64,000 nucleotides of DNA from Micromonospora avicenniae (GTDB taxonomy: Bacteria > Actinomycetota > Actinomycetes > Mycobacteriales > Micromonosporaceae): NCBI RefSeq assembly GCF_900156065.1, contig NZ_FTNF01000024.1, positions 1 through 64,000 on the forward strand. The letters run 5' to 3'. Position numbers and translations under genes: made by a program. Positions 16,916 to 26,736 of the stretch are shown here, piece by piece. The notes beneath the pieces are model-generated. The model saw only the letters and a list, made by a program, of their open reading frames with translations, was not told where the DNA came from and did not search any database. How positions within the stretch are numbered: position 1 is the first letter of the stretch; each line of letters opens with the position of its first letter.

Positions 16916-17539
16916 TCAATCCTGGGCCGGCCGCCGGAACGCGCCGTACCACTCGAGCAGGGCGATCTCCCGTGCCACGATCTCGTCCTGCTCCTCGGGG
17001 CCGGTCAGGACGTGGTTGGCCAGCACCTGGAATCCGCCCCAGGTGAACACCCGGGCCGCGGTGGCCGGCTCCAGGTCGAGCGCGGTGTGGCCGGCCTCCT
17101 GCTCGCTGCGCAGCCACACCTCGGCCAGGTCGGTGAAGCGCTGCAACTGGTTGTTCCAGAACTCGCGCACCACCGTGTCGTACCCGGACACCTCCAGCAC
17201 CGCGGCCAGCAGGTGCCGCCGTTCCCGGTAGTAACGCATGTCCCGCACCATGGCCGCGACCAGCCCATCCCGACCGGCAGCGGGCGGCGCCGATCCGATC
17301 AGGTTGAAGGCGCCGTCCGCGAGCGTGTCGATGAGCCTCAGCAGCAGCTCGGTCTTGTCCCGGAAGTGCAGGTAGAAGGTCGAGCGGACGACGCCGGCCT
17401 CGGCCGCGATGCGCTGCACACCCAGCTCGGTGAAGCTCGCGCCGCCGGCCAGCAGCCGCTCGGTCGCCTCCAGGATCTTGGCGTCGGCGGCGGCGCGGCG
17501 GTTTGGCCCGGGCGAGGTTCGGCGGGTGACAGAGGCCAT
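16916..17539 (-). CDS. TetR-family transcriptional regulator
   Basis: A 207-residue regulator. The N-terminal HTH (about 18-65) includes ILEATERLLAGG, the turn VQRIAAEAGVVRSTFYLHFRDK and helix 4. The remaining helical domain binds an unknown effector; RYYRERRHLLAAVLE suggests the common actinobacterial sub-type. It is divergent from an esterase gene with an 85-bp gap. That is the normal layout for a TetR repressor and its target, so derepression of the hydrolase by a small molecule is likely. Confidence 0.92.
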   Translation of the reverse strand: MASVTRRTSPGPNRRAAADAKILEATERLLAGGASFTELGVQRIAAEAGVVRSTFYLHFRDKTELLLRLIDTLADGAFNLIGSAPPAAGRDGLVAAMVRDMRYYRERRHLLAAVLEVSGYDTVVREFWNNQLQRFTDLAEVWLRSEQEAGHTALDLEPATAARVFTWGGFQVLANHVLTGPEEQDEIVAREIALLEWYGAFRRPAQD

Positions 17540-17624
17540 ATCGCAATTTTAGATGCGGGCCCTACGCTGATTACAAGACACCATGCCTCGACGACCTGTC
17601 CGACCCTTCCGGGAGAGAAGCAAC
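17540..17624. promoter_or_regulatory. TetR/esterase divergent promoter region
   Basis: The gap is AT-richer than its surroundings. It contains CGCAATTTTAGATGCG, a 16-bp imperfect palindrome with CGCA/TGCG ends about 3 bp from the TetR start codon. It is a plausible TetR operator by position and symmetry only. The esterase ribosome site GGGAGAGAAG follows near 17611. Confidence 0.45.
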
Positions 17625-18302
17625 ATGACCGCGCAGCGGCCCACATTCGTCCTCGTTCCGGGTGCCTGGCACCTCCCGTCCACCTTTGATCTGCTGCGCG
17701 GGGAGCTGGACGCCCTCGGTTACGCCAGCCGCGCGGTCAAGCTGCCCACCACCGGCCCCAACCCACGCGGCGGCCTGCAGGACGACGCCGCCGCGATCCG
17801 TGCGGCGGTCGAGGCCATCGACGGCCCGGTCGTCGTCGTCGCCCACTCCTACGGCGGCATCCCGGCCACCGAGGGCGTCGGCGGCCTGCCCAACGTCCGG
17901 CACCTCGTCTACCTGGCCGCCTACGTTCCCGACGTCAACGAGTCGATGTTCACCCTGCACGGCATGCCCGACCCCGACTCGTCGGAGGGCCTGTTCCCGA
18001 TCGGCTCGGACCCGAGGGCCCAGCTCTACGCCGACGTACCCAAGGCGGTGGCGGACATGGCCATCAGCCAGCTCGTCGACCAGCGCCTCCAGCCGTGGGC
18101 CGACCGTGCGACCCGGGCCGCGTGGCACACCGTCCCGTCGACCTACGTGCTCAGCGAGAACGACGCCTCGCTCCCCGTCGAGCTGCAGGAGCGGATGGCC
18201 CCCCGCGCGAACTCCGTCCACCGGATCCCCACCAGCCACTCCCCCCACCTGTCCCGCCCCGCCGAACTGGCCGCGCTCCTCGACGAGATCGCCAAGAACT
18301 GA
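17625..18302 (+). CDS. Alpha/beta hydrolase, EstC-like esterase
   Basis: A 225-residue esterase of the small alpha/beta hydrolase type. VLVPGAWH is the oxyanion strand, the nucleophile is Ser75 in AHSYGG, and the late LSENDASLP and TSHSPHLSRP blocks supply the acid and histidine. These features match the plant-methylesterase/EstC-like group that acts on small ester or amide substrates. There is no signal peptide. The ATG at 17625 follows GGGAGAGAAG. The divergent TetR gene probably represses it. The transcript ends at the hairpin 18406-18436. Confidence 0.9.
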   Translation: MTAQRPTFVLVPGAWHLPSTFDLLRGELDALGYASRAVKLPTTGPNPRGGLQDDAAAIRAAVEAIDGPVVVVAHSYGGIPATEGVGGLPNVRHLVYLAAYVPDVNESMFTLHGMPDPDSSEGLFPIGSDPRAQLYADVPKAVADMAISQLVDQRLQPWADRATRAAWHTVPSTYVLSENDASLPVELQERMAPRANSVHRIPTSHSPHLSRPAELAALLDEIAKN

Positions 18303-18405
18303 CCGAAAGGTCACCGATCGTCGGGTTCGCCCTGAAGGAGGGCAGGCCCGACACCCGGGGCCACCCGCTCAGCGGGCCGGCCCCCGCCACACCGTCCGTG
18401 GTGAA

Positions 18406-18436
18406 GGCCGTCTCCTCGTCAGGCGAGGAGACGGCC
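18406..18436. terminator. Intrinsic-type terminator hairpin
   Basis: GGCCGTCTCCTCG (18406-18418) pairs perfectly with 18424-18436 around a 5-base loop. It lies 104 bp after the esterase stop and before the MFS gene. It has no T-run, as is usual in this GC range. Confidence 0.8.
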
Positions 18437-18548
18437 GGCGGCGTTCCGGCACCAGACTCGGCGCGGGTGAACGTCGCCACGCCACGGCCCGAGCTCCGGA
18501 GCCGGGGGTGCCCGGCCCCACCTCGGAGGTGGGTCTAGCGTTCGCTGG

Positions 18549-20012
18549 ATGCGGATCGGGGTGGACGACGGACCGAGAGCCAGGGCAGCTGTCTCGCGTG
18601 GAGCTGGGACCTCCTCCTTGGCCCGGGCCCGAGCGCTACTTACGCAGCGGCCGTTTCGCAGGCTGTGGGTTGTCACCGGCTACTGCAGTACCGCAGACTG
18701 GCTGGCTCTGTTCGGACTCGCCGCGCTGGGCAGCACCCTCGCTTCCAGCCCGACGGGGGTCAACTTCACGTTCAGCGGGATCCTGTTCGTCAACCTGCTG
18801 CCGGGCCTGCTGTTCGCGCCGATCGCCGGCCTGATGTCGGACCGTTTTGATCGACGTACCGTGATGGTCGTCGCCGACCTGGCTCGCTGTGCGTTGCTGC
18901 TGTCGATCGCGGTGGCCAACAGCTACTGGTGGATCCTGGCCGGCAACTTCTTCGTGCAGCTGGCCACGACGATGTGGATTCCGGCGAAGGACGCCGCGTT
19001 ACCCCGCCTGCTCCGTCGACCGGATGAGGTCGCCTCGGCGGTACAGCTGGGTCTGGTCATGACGTACGGGATCACCGTGTTGACGGCCGGTTGCCTGTTC
19101 ACCCTGATCACCGGGGCCGGGACCCTCTTCGGCGTGTCAGCCGAGGTGATCGGCATGAACGGTCTGTCCCGGATCACGATCGTGGTCGCTGCGCTGCTCT
19201 ATCTGGCCAGCGCGAGTTCGCTCACCGCTCTCCTGCCCGAACTCTCCAGACCGCTCGACGGGAGCGCACCGGCGGGTCGCGCCGGGCCGGCCTCGTCACC
19301 CACGGTCAACCAGCGCCCCGGTATCGCGGGAATGCTCCGCGAGAGCGTCAGCTACCTACGGGAAGTCCCGCTCGTGCGCGGTCTGCTGATCGGCATGATG
19401 GGTGCCCTCGCCGCCGGCGGCGCGGTCGTGGGCTCGGCCCAGCCCTACGCGCTGAGCCTGCTCGGCGGCCAGGCCGCCTTCGGGCTGCTCCTGTTGGCCG
19501 CGTTCCTGGGCCTGGTCGTCGGCATCGTGGGCACCCCGAGAGTGGCGTACCGGATGACGCAGGAGCGGTTGTTCGGCATAGCCGTCATCGCCGCGGGTTT
19601 CGTACTCGTCCTGGTGGCGCTCTCCCCGCACCTGGCCGTCTCGTTGGTGGCGGTGTCGATTGTCGGAGCCTGCGCCGGCACCGCGTTCCTGACGGGTACG
19701 ACCATCATCGGTTCCCGCGTCGAAGACTCGATGCGCGGCCGTATCAACGCTCTCTACCAGTCGATGTTGAAGGTCGTCCTGGGCTGTTCCGTGGCCCTCT
19801 CGCCATTACTGGTGACACTGGTCGGACGCCGTTCCGTGCACTTGCGGGGCGATGACTTCCTCATCGACGGCACGCGTCCGGTGATCCTCGGCGGCGGTCT
19901 ACTGGCTGTCGGAATGGGCGCGATCGCCTATCGCCAGATGCGCGGCCATTCCCGAACGCCCGAGCACGAGACCTCCGACCCGGCCACCGTCGACGGCGGA
20001 CGCGCGCCGTAG
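18549..20012 (+). CDS. MFS transporter
   Basis: A 487-residue membrane protein with about 12 hydrophobic segments and the MFS loop signature GLMSDRFDRRTVMVVAD between TM2 and TM3. The start LTQRPFRRLWVVTGYCSTADWLALFGLAA closely resembles the transporter half of actinobacterial MFS-thymidylate kinase fusions, but no kinase domain follows; the protein ends in a short polar tail. It is probably a drug or metabolite exporter driven by protons. The SARP-type regulator starts 66 bp downstream on the same strand and could be co-expressed. Substrate is unknown. Confidence 0.88.
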   Translation: MRIGVDDGPRARAAVSRGAGTSSLARARALLTQRPFRRLWVVTGYCSTADWLALFGLAALGSTLASSPTGVNFTFSGILFVNLLPGLLFAPIAGLMSDRFDRRTVMVVADLARCALLLSIAVANSYWWILAGNFFVQLATTMWIPAKDAALPRLLRRPDEVASAVQLGLVMTYGITVLTAGCLFTLITGAGTLFGVSAEVIGMNGLSRITIVVAALLYLASASSLTALLPELSRPLDGSAPAGRAGPASSPTVNQRPGIAGMLRESVSYLREVPLVRGLLIGMMGALAAGGAVVGSAQPYALSLLGGQAAFGLLLLAAFLGLVVGIVGTPRVAYRMTQERLFGIAVIAAGFVLVLVALSPHLAVSLVAVSIVGACAGTAFLTGTTIIGSRVEDSMRGRINALYQSMLKVVLGCSVALSPLLVTLVGRRSVHLRGDDFLIDGTRPVILGGGLLAVGMGAIAYRQMRGHSRTPEHETSDPATVDGGRAP

Positions 20013-20078
20013 CGGCTCCCACCCCACCGAGCAGGAGCAGGAGCAGGCAACCGCACACCACCATGGGAGGATCAGCCG

Positions 20079-23000
20079 GTGCAGGTCGGGATGCTTGGAT
20101 CATTCGAGGTTCGCACGAACGACGGCACCCTGGCCGACGTGCCGGGCGCCCGGCTGCGCGCACTGCTGATCGCCCTCGCCCTCGAACCGGGCCGCACGGT
20201 CCCCAGGACGGTGCTCGTCGACTGGATCTGGGGTAAGAACCCACCGGCCGACGCGGCGAACGCCTTGCAACGCCTGGCCTCCCGGTTGCGGAAGGCCCTA
20301 CCGGGCGGTGTGATCGAGGGGCACGCGGGCGGCTACCGGTTGACGGTGGAACCCGACGCCGTCGACGCCCTTCGGTTCGAGCGCCTCCTGGGCCGGGCCC
20401 GTCAGAAGGAGGGGCAGGAGCGAGTTCGGCTGTTGCGCGAAGCTCTCGGCCTGTGGCGCGGTGCGGCCCTGCAGGATGTCGGGTTGGCGGACAGCGAGGC
20501 GTTCGACGCGGCGGTGACGCGGCTTGAGGGGCTGCGCCTGACCGCAATGGAAGATCGCTTCGCAGCGGAGGTCAGTCTCGGCCTCGGCGCGGAGGTGGTA
20601 GCGGAACTGGCCGACGCGGTGGCCGCGCATCCGCTGCGGGAGCCGCTGGTCGCCGCGCTGATGCGGGCCCTGGTGGCAGCCGGCCGGGACTCCGAGGCCC
20701 TGCTCGCCTACGAACGCACGAGAGAGGGGCTCTCCGACGCGCTGGGCGTCGACCCCTCACCCGAGTTGTCGGCCTTGCACGTCGCGATCCTGCGGGGCGA
20801 ACTGGGACGGCGGGAAGAACACCGGAAGACCAACGTGCGCGCCGAGCTGACGAGCTTCGTCGGCCGGGACGCCGATGTCGCAGCCGTCCGCCAACTCGTC
20901 GCGGAGCACCGGCTGACCACCCTGATCGGGCCCGGCGGTTCGGGCAAGACCAGGCTGGCCACGGAGACCGCACGCGCGCTGATCGGTGACCTGCCGGACG
21001 GGGTCTGGTTGGTGGAACTCGCCGCCATCGGCGCCGACGGCGACATCGCGCAGGCGACGCTCACCGGGCTCGGGCTCCGGGACGCTCTGCTCGGCGCAGG
21101 GCCGGGCGCCGATCTGGCGGACGGGCTCATCGCCGCGATCCGCGAGCGGGAGGCGCTGCTGATCCTGGACAACTGTGAGCATGTGATCGAAGCGGCGGCG
21201 AGGTTCGCCGACCGGGTGCTCGGGGAATGCCGCCGGCTACGAATCCTGGCGACGAGCAGGGAACCGCTCGGCATCACCGGTGAGGCGCTGTGGCTGGTCG
21301 AGCCGCTGGCCGTGCCAACCGACGCCGGCCTCGCCGAGATCGCATCCTCGCCCGCCGTCCGCCTGCTGCGCGACCGGGCGGGCGCCGTACGCCGGGACCT
21401 CGGCGACGACGCGCAGACGTTGTCGACGATGGTGCGTGTCTGCCGGGCGCTGGACGGGATGCCGCTGGCCATCGAACTGGCCGCCGCCCGGTTGCGCACC
21501 ATGACCATCGAGCAACTCGCCAACCGGCTCGACGACCGGTTCCGGCTGCTGACCAGCGGCAGCCGTACCGCTCTACCTAGACACAAGACGCTGCGCGCGG
21601 TGGTCGACTGGAGTTGGGAGTTGCTCACCGACGCGGAGCGGGCGGTCCTTCGCCGGCTGTCCGTGTTCTCCGGCGGGGCGAGCCTGGAGGCGGCCGAGCG
21701 GGTCTGCGCCGGCGACATCGTCGAGCAGGATCAGGTGCTGGAGTTGGTCACCTCGCTGGCCGAGAAGTCGCTGCTGGTGACCGAGGACGACGGCGCCCCG
21801 CGCTACCGGATGCTCGGCACGATCAAGGAGTACGCCACGGAGCGGCTCGCCGAAGCAGGCGAATCGGACGTGGCTCGTCAGGCGCATCTCGCCTACTTCA
21901 CCGAACTCGCCGAGACCGCGGAGCCGCATCTGCGCCGCGCCGAGCAACTGGTCTGGCTCGCCACGCTCGCAGCCGAACACGACAACATCAGTGCCGCACT
22001 GCGGGGGGCGATCGCGGCCGGCCACGCACAGCCGGCGATGCGGCTCGCAGCGGCCACCGGTTGGTACTGGTGGCTCGGCGGACGCCGGGCCGAAGGCCTC
22101 GAGCTGATGATCGCGGCCAGCGACATCCCCGGTGAGGTGACCGACGACGTCCGGGCCATGACCTACGGGCTGGTGGTGCTCTTCGTGACCTCCGGGCGGG
22201 GCGACGAACACCAGGGCGCCGAATGGATCCACAAGGCGTACCGGTTCAGCCAGCAGAGCCGGCACCGCAACCCGCTGCTGGGTTTGGTCACTCCGCTGGA
22301 ACGCATGCTGCAGGCGCCGGAGACCGCAGTGTCCGCGTTCGAGTCGTTGCTGGACAGCGAGGATCCCTGGGTACGCGCCCTGGCCCGCTGGCAGGCAGGC
22401 AAGATGCGGATCATGCTCGGCCGGGGCGGCCGGGAGGCGGAGGCCAATCTGGAGCTGGCGCTCGCCGAGTTCCGGGCGCTCGGTGAACGGTTCGGCATCT
22501 CCTTGGCGCTGTCCGAGCTGGCGGGCCAACTCGCGCTGCGCGGTGAGTTCGCCGGTGCGTGTGAGTACTGCGAGCAGGCGATCACGGTCGTCACCGAGGT
22601 CGGCGCCGTCGAAGATGTCATCCGGCTACGGACGCAGCAGGCCCTCCTGCACTGGCGGGACGGCGATCGGGACTCCAGCGCGGCCTCCATCGCCGAGGCC
22701 GAGCGGCACGCCGAAGGGGTCACCTGGCCGCACGCGCTGGTCGAGTTGGCGCTCGCCAAGGCGGAACTCGCACGGTGGGGCGGTGACGCCGCGGAGGCAC
22801 GCCGTCAACTCGGCATCGCGACCGCGGTCCTGGGTGACGAGGCGGAGCAGGCGCACATCCGCGCGAGCATCCACGACCTGCTCGGCTACCTGGCCGACGA
22901 CCTCCGTGAGGCTCGTTCGCACCGAGTGGCGGCCTGGCAGGCGGCGTCCGAGGCGGGCCACCCGTTCCTGACCGCCCAGATACTCGTCGGCGTCGCGGAC

Positions 23001-23213
23001 CTGGCGCTCCGGCACGACCAGCACGAGCAGGCGGCGCGGCTGCTGGCGGCCAGCGTCGCTGTGCGCGGTCTGCCGGATCGTGCTCACCCGGATGCGGACC
23101 GGATCGAACGGGATGCGCGGCGTCACCTCGGCGAAGCGCGGTTCGCCGAGGTGACGCGGGATGGTACGCAGGCGAGCGCGGCCCCGCTGGTCGAGGTCGC
23201 GCTCGCCCTGTGA
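20079..23213 (+). CDS. SARP/AfsR-like regulator with NB-ARC and TPR domains
   Basis: A 1044-residue activator. A winged-helix OmpR-type DNA-binding domain (about 1-93) is followed by the BTAD helical domain (about 94-245). A STAND/NB-ARC ATPase (about 255-560) carries the P-loop GPGGSGKT near 284-291 and the Walker B segment ALLILDNCEHV. A long TPR-like helical tail follows to the end. Such proteins switch on secondary-metabolism or stress genes when the ATPase is triggered. GTG 20079 is supported by GGGAGG 8 bases upstream. It converges on the DUF4097/ABC operon with a 3-bp gap, so that operon is a candidate target. Confidence 0.93.
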   Translation: MQVGMLGSFEVRTNDGTLADVPGARLRALLIALALEPGRTVPRTVLVDWIWGKNPPADAANALQRLASRLRKALPGGVIEGHAGGYRLTVEPDAVDALRFERLLGRARQKEGQERVRLLREALGLWRGAALQDVGLADSEAFDAAVTRLEGLRLTAMEDRFAAEVSLGLGAEVVAELADAVAAHPLREPLVAALMRALVAAGRDSEALLAYERTREGLSDALGVDPSPELSALHVAILRGELGRREEHRKTNVRAELTSFVGRDADVAAVRQLVAEHRLTTLIGPGGSGKTRLATETARALIGDLPDGVWLVELAAIGADGDIAQATLTGLGLRDALLGAGPGADLADGLIAAIREREALLILDNCEHVIEAAARFADRVLGECRRLRILATSREPLGITGEALWLVEPLAVPTDAGLAEIASSPAVRLLRDRAGAVRRDLGDDAQTLSTMVRVCRALDGMPLAIELAAARLRTMTIEQLANRLDDRFRLLTSGSRTALPRHKTLRAVVDWSWELLTDAERAVLRRLSVFSGGASLEAAERVCAGDIVEQDQVLELVTSLAEKSLLVTEDDGAPRYRMLGTIKEYATERLAEAGESDVARQAHLAYFTELAETAEPHLRRAEQLVWLATLAAEHDNISAALRGAIAAGHAQPAMRLAAATGWYWWLGGRRAEGLELMIAASDIPGEVTDDVRAMTYGLVVLFVTSGRGDEHQGAEWIHKAYRFSQQSRHRNPLLGLVTPLERMLQAPETAVSAFESLLDSEDPWVRALARWQAGKMRIMLGRGGREAEANLELALAEFRALGERFGISLALSELAGQLALRGEFAGACEYCEQAITVVTEVGAVEDVIRLRTQQALLHWRDGDRDSSAASIAEAERHAEGVTWPHALVELALAKAELARWGGDAAEARRQLGIATAVLGDEAEQAHIRASIHDLLGYLADDLREARSHRVAAWQAASEAGHPFLTAQILVGVADLALRHDQHEQAARLLAASVAVRGLPDRAHPDADRIERDARRHLGEARFAEVTRDGTQASAAPLVEVALAL

Positions 23214-23216
23214 CGG

Positions 23217-24053
23217 TCAACGTGCCGCGCGCCGGATGACGACGTCGCCGTGCCTCGTGCGGGCGTGGACCGAGACCTGGGTGTCCGCGGGGTCGGCGTT
23301 CCCCTCGGCCGAGACCGAGTCGCGCACCGCCCCTCGCTCGCTGTTGACGTCGATGTGGGCGGCGGCGCCCTCGGCGATGCCGACCTCGATGTCTCCCGAG
23401 CCGTTCGTCAGCTTCGCCGTACCGTTCGTCATCCGGCCGATCCGGATGGCGCCGCTGGCCGTTCCGGCGGTGACGCTGCCGTCGGCGCGGTCGATGTCGA
23501 AGTCGCAGCTGGCACTGCTGAGATCAAGGTCGGCGTGGGCGTGGCCGATCCGGGCCCGCCCGCCCGAGTTGGCGAGCCGCATCGTGCCCTCGACCTCGCC
23601 GATCCGCAGCGTGAACGCCCCGCCGTCGACGTCGGTCCGCCCGGCGACATGGCCGATCTCGACCTCACCGGAGGAGATGTTCGCCCGCAGCGCGTCGACG
23701 CGGTCCAGGCGGGCCCGGCCCGATGCCATGTGCAGCTCGCATCGGCCCAGCGCGCCGTCGCCGTGGACGTCCGAGTGCGCCAGGTAGGCGGCCAGGCCCG
23801 AACCGGTGGGCAGGTCGATCGTGATGGCGACGGAACCGGCCCGGTCCCCGGAGACTGTCGTCTTGACCGACAGCTTCCCATCCGAGAGGTCGACAGTGGT
23901 CCGCTCGGCGACCTTGATGTCCTTCTTGCTGGTCTGGTCGATCGGTTCGACCAGCACCACGGTGTCGGTCCGGTCGCTCGCGACGACCCGTACCTGGGCG
24001 CCGGCGACTTCCACGATGGCGGCGATGGGCCCTGGCGTGGCGAAGGTGGGCAT
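23217..24053 (-). CDS. DUF4097-type beta-helix repeat protein
   Basis: A 278-residue cytosolic protein of repeated short beta turns (SGEVEIGHVAG, SGAIRIGRM, NGSGDIEVGI), the signature of the DUF4097 family. It starts MPTFATPGPI. No signal peptide or membrane segment is seen. It is the last gene of an operon after the ABC ATPase and permease, with 56 bp between permease and this start. In similar operons the protein has no proven function; sensing or scaffolding at the membrane is conceivable. Confidence 0.85.
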   Translation of the reverse strand: MPTFATPGPIAAIVEVAGAQVRVVASDRTDTVVLVEPIDQTSKKDIKVAERTTVDLSDGKLSVKTTVSGDRAGSVAITIDLPTGSGLAAYLAHSDVHGDGALGRCELHMASGRARLDRVDALRANISSGEVEIGHVAGRTDVDGGAFTLRIGEVEGTMRLANSGGRARIGHAHADLDLSSASCDFDIDRADGSVTAGTASGAIRIGRMTNGTAKLTNGSGDIEVGIAEGAAAHIDVNSERGAVRDSVSAEGNADPADTQVSVHARTRHGDVVIRRAAR

Positions 24054-24109
24054 GGGTGTTCTCCTCTTGCTCTTACGTGGACTGTTCGTGGGGTGTCAGC
24101 GCCGGTTCG

Positions 24110-24850
24110 TCAGGCGCGCTTCTTGAAGATCGAGAGCGACCACACGTATCCGGCCAGGGCGATCCCGACGCACCAGATGACGGCGACGATCACGCTGTCG
24201 GCGGAGGGTTCGCCGGCCAGCAGCCCGCGCACCGTTTCGATGATCGGCGTGAAGGGCTGGTACTCGGCGAACTGCCGCACACCGGGCCCCATCGTCTCGG
24301 CCGGCACGATCGCGCTGCTCAGGAAGGGCAGCATGACCAGCGGCACGGAGACCATCCCCGCCGATTCGGGGGTCTTGGCGAACAACCCCAGGGCGACGGT
24401 GAGCCAGGTGGTCGCGAAGGAGACCAGCACGAGGAAACCGATCGCACCGAGCCACTCGAGGGGACCGGCCGCCGGGCGGAATCCCAGCGCCAGGGCCACG
24501 CCGACGAGGCCCGCGATGGCGATCACGGTGCGGAGCATGCTCTCGGCGACATGCGCGCTCAGTACGGCGCTGCGCGAGATGTCCATCACCTTGAACCGGT
24601 TGATGATCCCCTTCGTCATGTTGGAGTTCACGGCCAGCGCGGTGGCGCTCAACCCGTAGCAGATCGTCAACACGATCATTCCCGGGGTCGCGTAGTCGAT
24701 GTACTTGCCGGGGATGTCGAAGGCGCCGCCGATGACGTAGACGAACATCAGCAGGAGGACGATCGGGAACAGGACCGCGTTGAAGACCGCGACCGGATTG
24801 CGGAGCGTGTGCTTGAAGTTGCGACCCAGCATGGTCGTCGCGTAGCTCAT
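24110..24850 (-). CDS. ABC-2 type permease (DrrB-like)
   Basis: A 246-residue membrane protein with about six hydrophobic segments. LGRNFKHTLRNPVAVFNAVLFP is the typical N-terminal cytosolic helix plus TM1, and the EYQPFTPIIETVRGLL segment is characteristic of DrrB/NodJ-type exporters. Together with the ATPase it should export a drug-like or lipid-like molecule. Its ATG shares one base with the ATPase stop (TAATG), giving tight coupling. The longer open frame upstream is only an antisense-free shadow of the ATPase. Confidence 0.92.
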   Translation of the reverse strand: MSYATTMLGRNFKHTLRNPVAVFNAVLFPIVLLLMFVYVIGGAFDIPGKYIDYATPGMIVLTICYGLSATALAVNSNMTKGIINRFKVMDISRSAVLSAHVAESMLRTVIAIAGLVGVALALGFRPAAGPLEWLGAIGFLVLVSFATTWLTVALGLFAKTPESAGMVSVPLVMLPFLSSAIVPAETMGPGVRQFAEYQPFTPIIETVRGLLAGEPSADSVIVAVIWCVGIALAGYVWSLSIFKKRA

Positions 24851-25791
24851 TATGCGTTCACCTTCGTGTTGGTACGGCCGGTCAGGGCGAGGAAGACGTC
24901 GTCGAGGTCCGGCGTGTGCACCGAGAACTCCTCGACCTCGATGGAGAGTTCGTCGAGTCGGGCGAGCAGGGCGCGCAGCGAATTGGCTCCGCCGTCGCTG
25001 GGCACCCGCAGGATCAGGTCCTCGTCGTCGCGGGTGGAGTCGGGCAGGATCCGCGCCGCGGCGTCGAGTTCGAGCTCGCCCGCGAACCGGAGCCGGACGT
25101 GGCCGCCGGGGATCTGGCGCTTGAGCTCGGCGGGAGTGCCTTGGGCGACCAGCCTGCCCTGATCGAGCACCGCGATCCGGTCCGCGAGCCGGTCGGCTTC
25201 CTCCAGGTACTGGGTGGTGAGGAAGATGGTGACGCCCTCGGCCACCAGCTGACGGATGATGTCCCACATCGTCCGGCGGCTGCGCGGATCGAGGCCCGTC
25301 GTCGGCTCGTCGAGGAAGATGATCCGGGGCCGGCCGACCAGGGTCATCGCCAGATCGAGCTTCCGGCGCATCCCCCCGGAGTAGGTCGACGCCATCTTCC
25401 GCGCCGACTCCGTCAGGTCGAACCGCTCCAGCAGGTCCGTGACGACCCGCTTACCCTCACCCGATCCCAACCGCTTGAGATCCGCCATCAACTGCAGGTT
25501 CTCCTGGCCCGTCAGCAGCTCGTCCACTGCCGCGAACTGGCCGGTGACCCCGATGGCCGCGCGTACGGCCCGGGTCTCGGTCGCCACGTCATGGCCGGCG
25601 ACGCGTACCGTGCCGCCGTCGGCCTTCGTCAACGTGGTCAGCACGTTGACCGTCGTCGTCTTGCCCGCCCCGTTCGGGCCGAGCAGGGAGAAGATCGTGC
25701 CCGCCGCGATATCGAGATCGATGCCGTCGAGAACGACCTTGTCCTTGTACGCCTTCCGCAGCCCGGAGGCGGTGATCGCTGAACTCGTCAT
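24850..25791 (-). CDS. ABC transporter ATP-binding protein (DrrA-like)
   Basis: A 313-residue ATPase of the drug-resistance DrrA group. Walker A is LLGPNGAGKTTT near 37-48, the signature is YSGGMRRKLDLA, Walker B is IIFLDEPTTGLDP, and the switch is TTQYLEEAD. The C-terminal about 80 residues form the DrrA-type regulatory extension. It heads an operon with the permease and the DUF4097 protein. The ATG at 25791 is preferred; longer extensions are low-complexity. Direction is export. The substrate is unknown. Confidence 0.93.
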   Translation of the reverse strand: MTSSAITASGLRKAYKDKVVLDGIDLDIAAGTIFSLLGPNGAGKTTTVNVLTTLTKADGGTVRVAGHDVATETRAVRAAIGVTGQFAAVDELLTGQENLQLMADLKRLGSGEGKRVVTDLLERFDLTESARKMASTYSGGMRRKLDLAMTLVGRPRIIFLDEPTTGLDPRSRRTMWDIIRQLVAEGVTIFLTTQYLEEADRLADRIAVLDQGRLVAQGTPAELKRQIPGGHVRLRFAGELELDAAARILPDSTRDDEDLILRVPSDGGANSLRALLARLDELSIEVEEFSVHTPDLDDVFLALTGRTNTKVNA

Positions 25792-25953
25792 GTGACCACC
25801 ATCGGCGTCCGCCCGGACATGCCCCTGACACGCTCCTGACACGACCGCTGACACGGTGGCCGGCTGCGCGTCGTCGGCCTGCTGGGCGCGTTCGTCCCGC
25901 GCGGAATCCGCGGCTGGCCGACAGGTCCGAGGTCCGGCAGGTAGCCTCGGTCG

Positions 25954-26676
25954 ATGTTCTCGCCCCACGGCCCGTCACTGCGTGAACTGTGCGTTCAGGC
26001 GCTCTCCTCGGTCGAGTGCGGCTACGACCTGCTGGCACCGAAGTTCGACCACACGCCCTTCCGCACGCCGGAGAGCATCCTCGGCGCCACCGTGGAAGAG
26101 CTGTCCGACCTCGGGCCGTTCGACAGGGGCCTGGACGTCTGCTGCGGTACCGGCGCGGGAATGCTCGTCCTCAAGCCCCTGTGCCGTGGCCAGGTCACGG
26201 GGGTCGACTTCAGCACCGGCATGCTCGCGCAGGCACGGCACGCACACCCGGACGCCACCTGGGTACGCGCCGACGCCCGGGCCCTCCCGTTCGCCGGGGA
26301 CTTCGACCTCGTGGTCACCTTCGGCGCGCTCGGGCACTTCCTGCCCGCCGAACGCCCCGCGCTCTTCGACGGGATGTACCGCGCGCTACGGCCCGGCGGG
26401 CTACTCGCCTTCCCGATCGGCGCACCGCCGTCCCCGTTCTCGTTCTCGCACTGGGCCGTGCTCGGGTTCGACCTGGCCATGCGCGTCCGCAATGCCGTCT
26501 GGCGCCCGCCGTTCGTCATGTACTACCGCACCAGCCCGCTGGTCGCGGTACGCGACGACCTCACCGCGGCCGGCTTCACCGTGCGAGCCGTCCCGTTGAC
26601 GGCCCTGGGGCGACGCCGGGACGGCAGCCCTCGATGTCAGCTCGTCCTCGCACGCAAGCCGGCGAACCCACACTGA
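25954..26676 (+). CDS. Class I SAM-dependent methyltransferase
   Basis: A 240-residue methyltransferase. Motif I is GLDVCCGTGAGM near 59-70, the acidic residue after strand 2 lies in VTGVDFSTGML, and DFDLVVTFGALGHF is motif IV. RPGGLLAFPIGAP completes the core. The substrate is small-molecule type but not identifiable. It stands alone, divergent from the ABC operon; the 162-bp gap should hold both promoters. Confidence 0.9.
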   Translation: MFSPHGPSLRELCVQALSSVECGYDLLAPKFDHTPFRTPESILGATVEELSDLGPFDRGLDVCCGTGAGMLVLKPLCRGQVTGVDFSTGMLAQARHAHPDATWVRADARALPFAGDFDLVVTFGALGHFLPAERPALFDGMYRALRPGGLLAFPIGAPPSPFSFSHWAVLGFDLAMRVRNAVWRPPFVMYYRTSPLVAVRDDLTAAGFTVRAVPLTALGRRRDGSPRCQLVLARKPANPH

Positions 26677-26736
26677 TGCCCGCTCGCCGACCCGCCGCCC
26701 GCTCGCCGGAGGCTGGGAAGTCACTACGCTCGTCGC

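Noticed and set aside
24851..25267. N-terminal extension of the ABC permease
   Set aside because: Lies inside the ATPase gene in another frame; the TAATG junction marks the true start.
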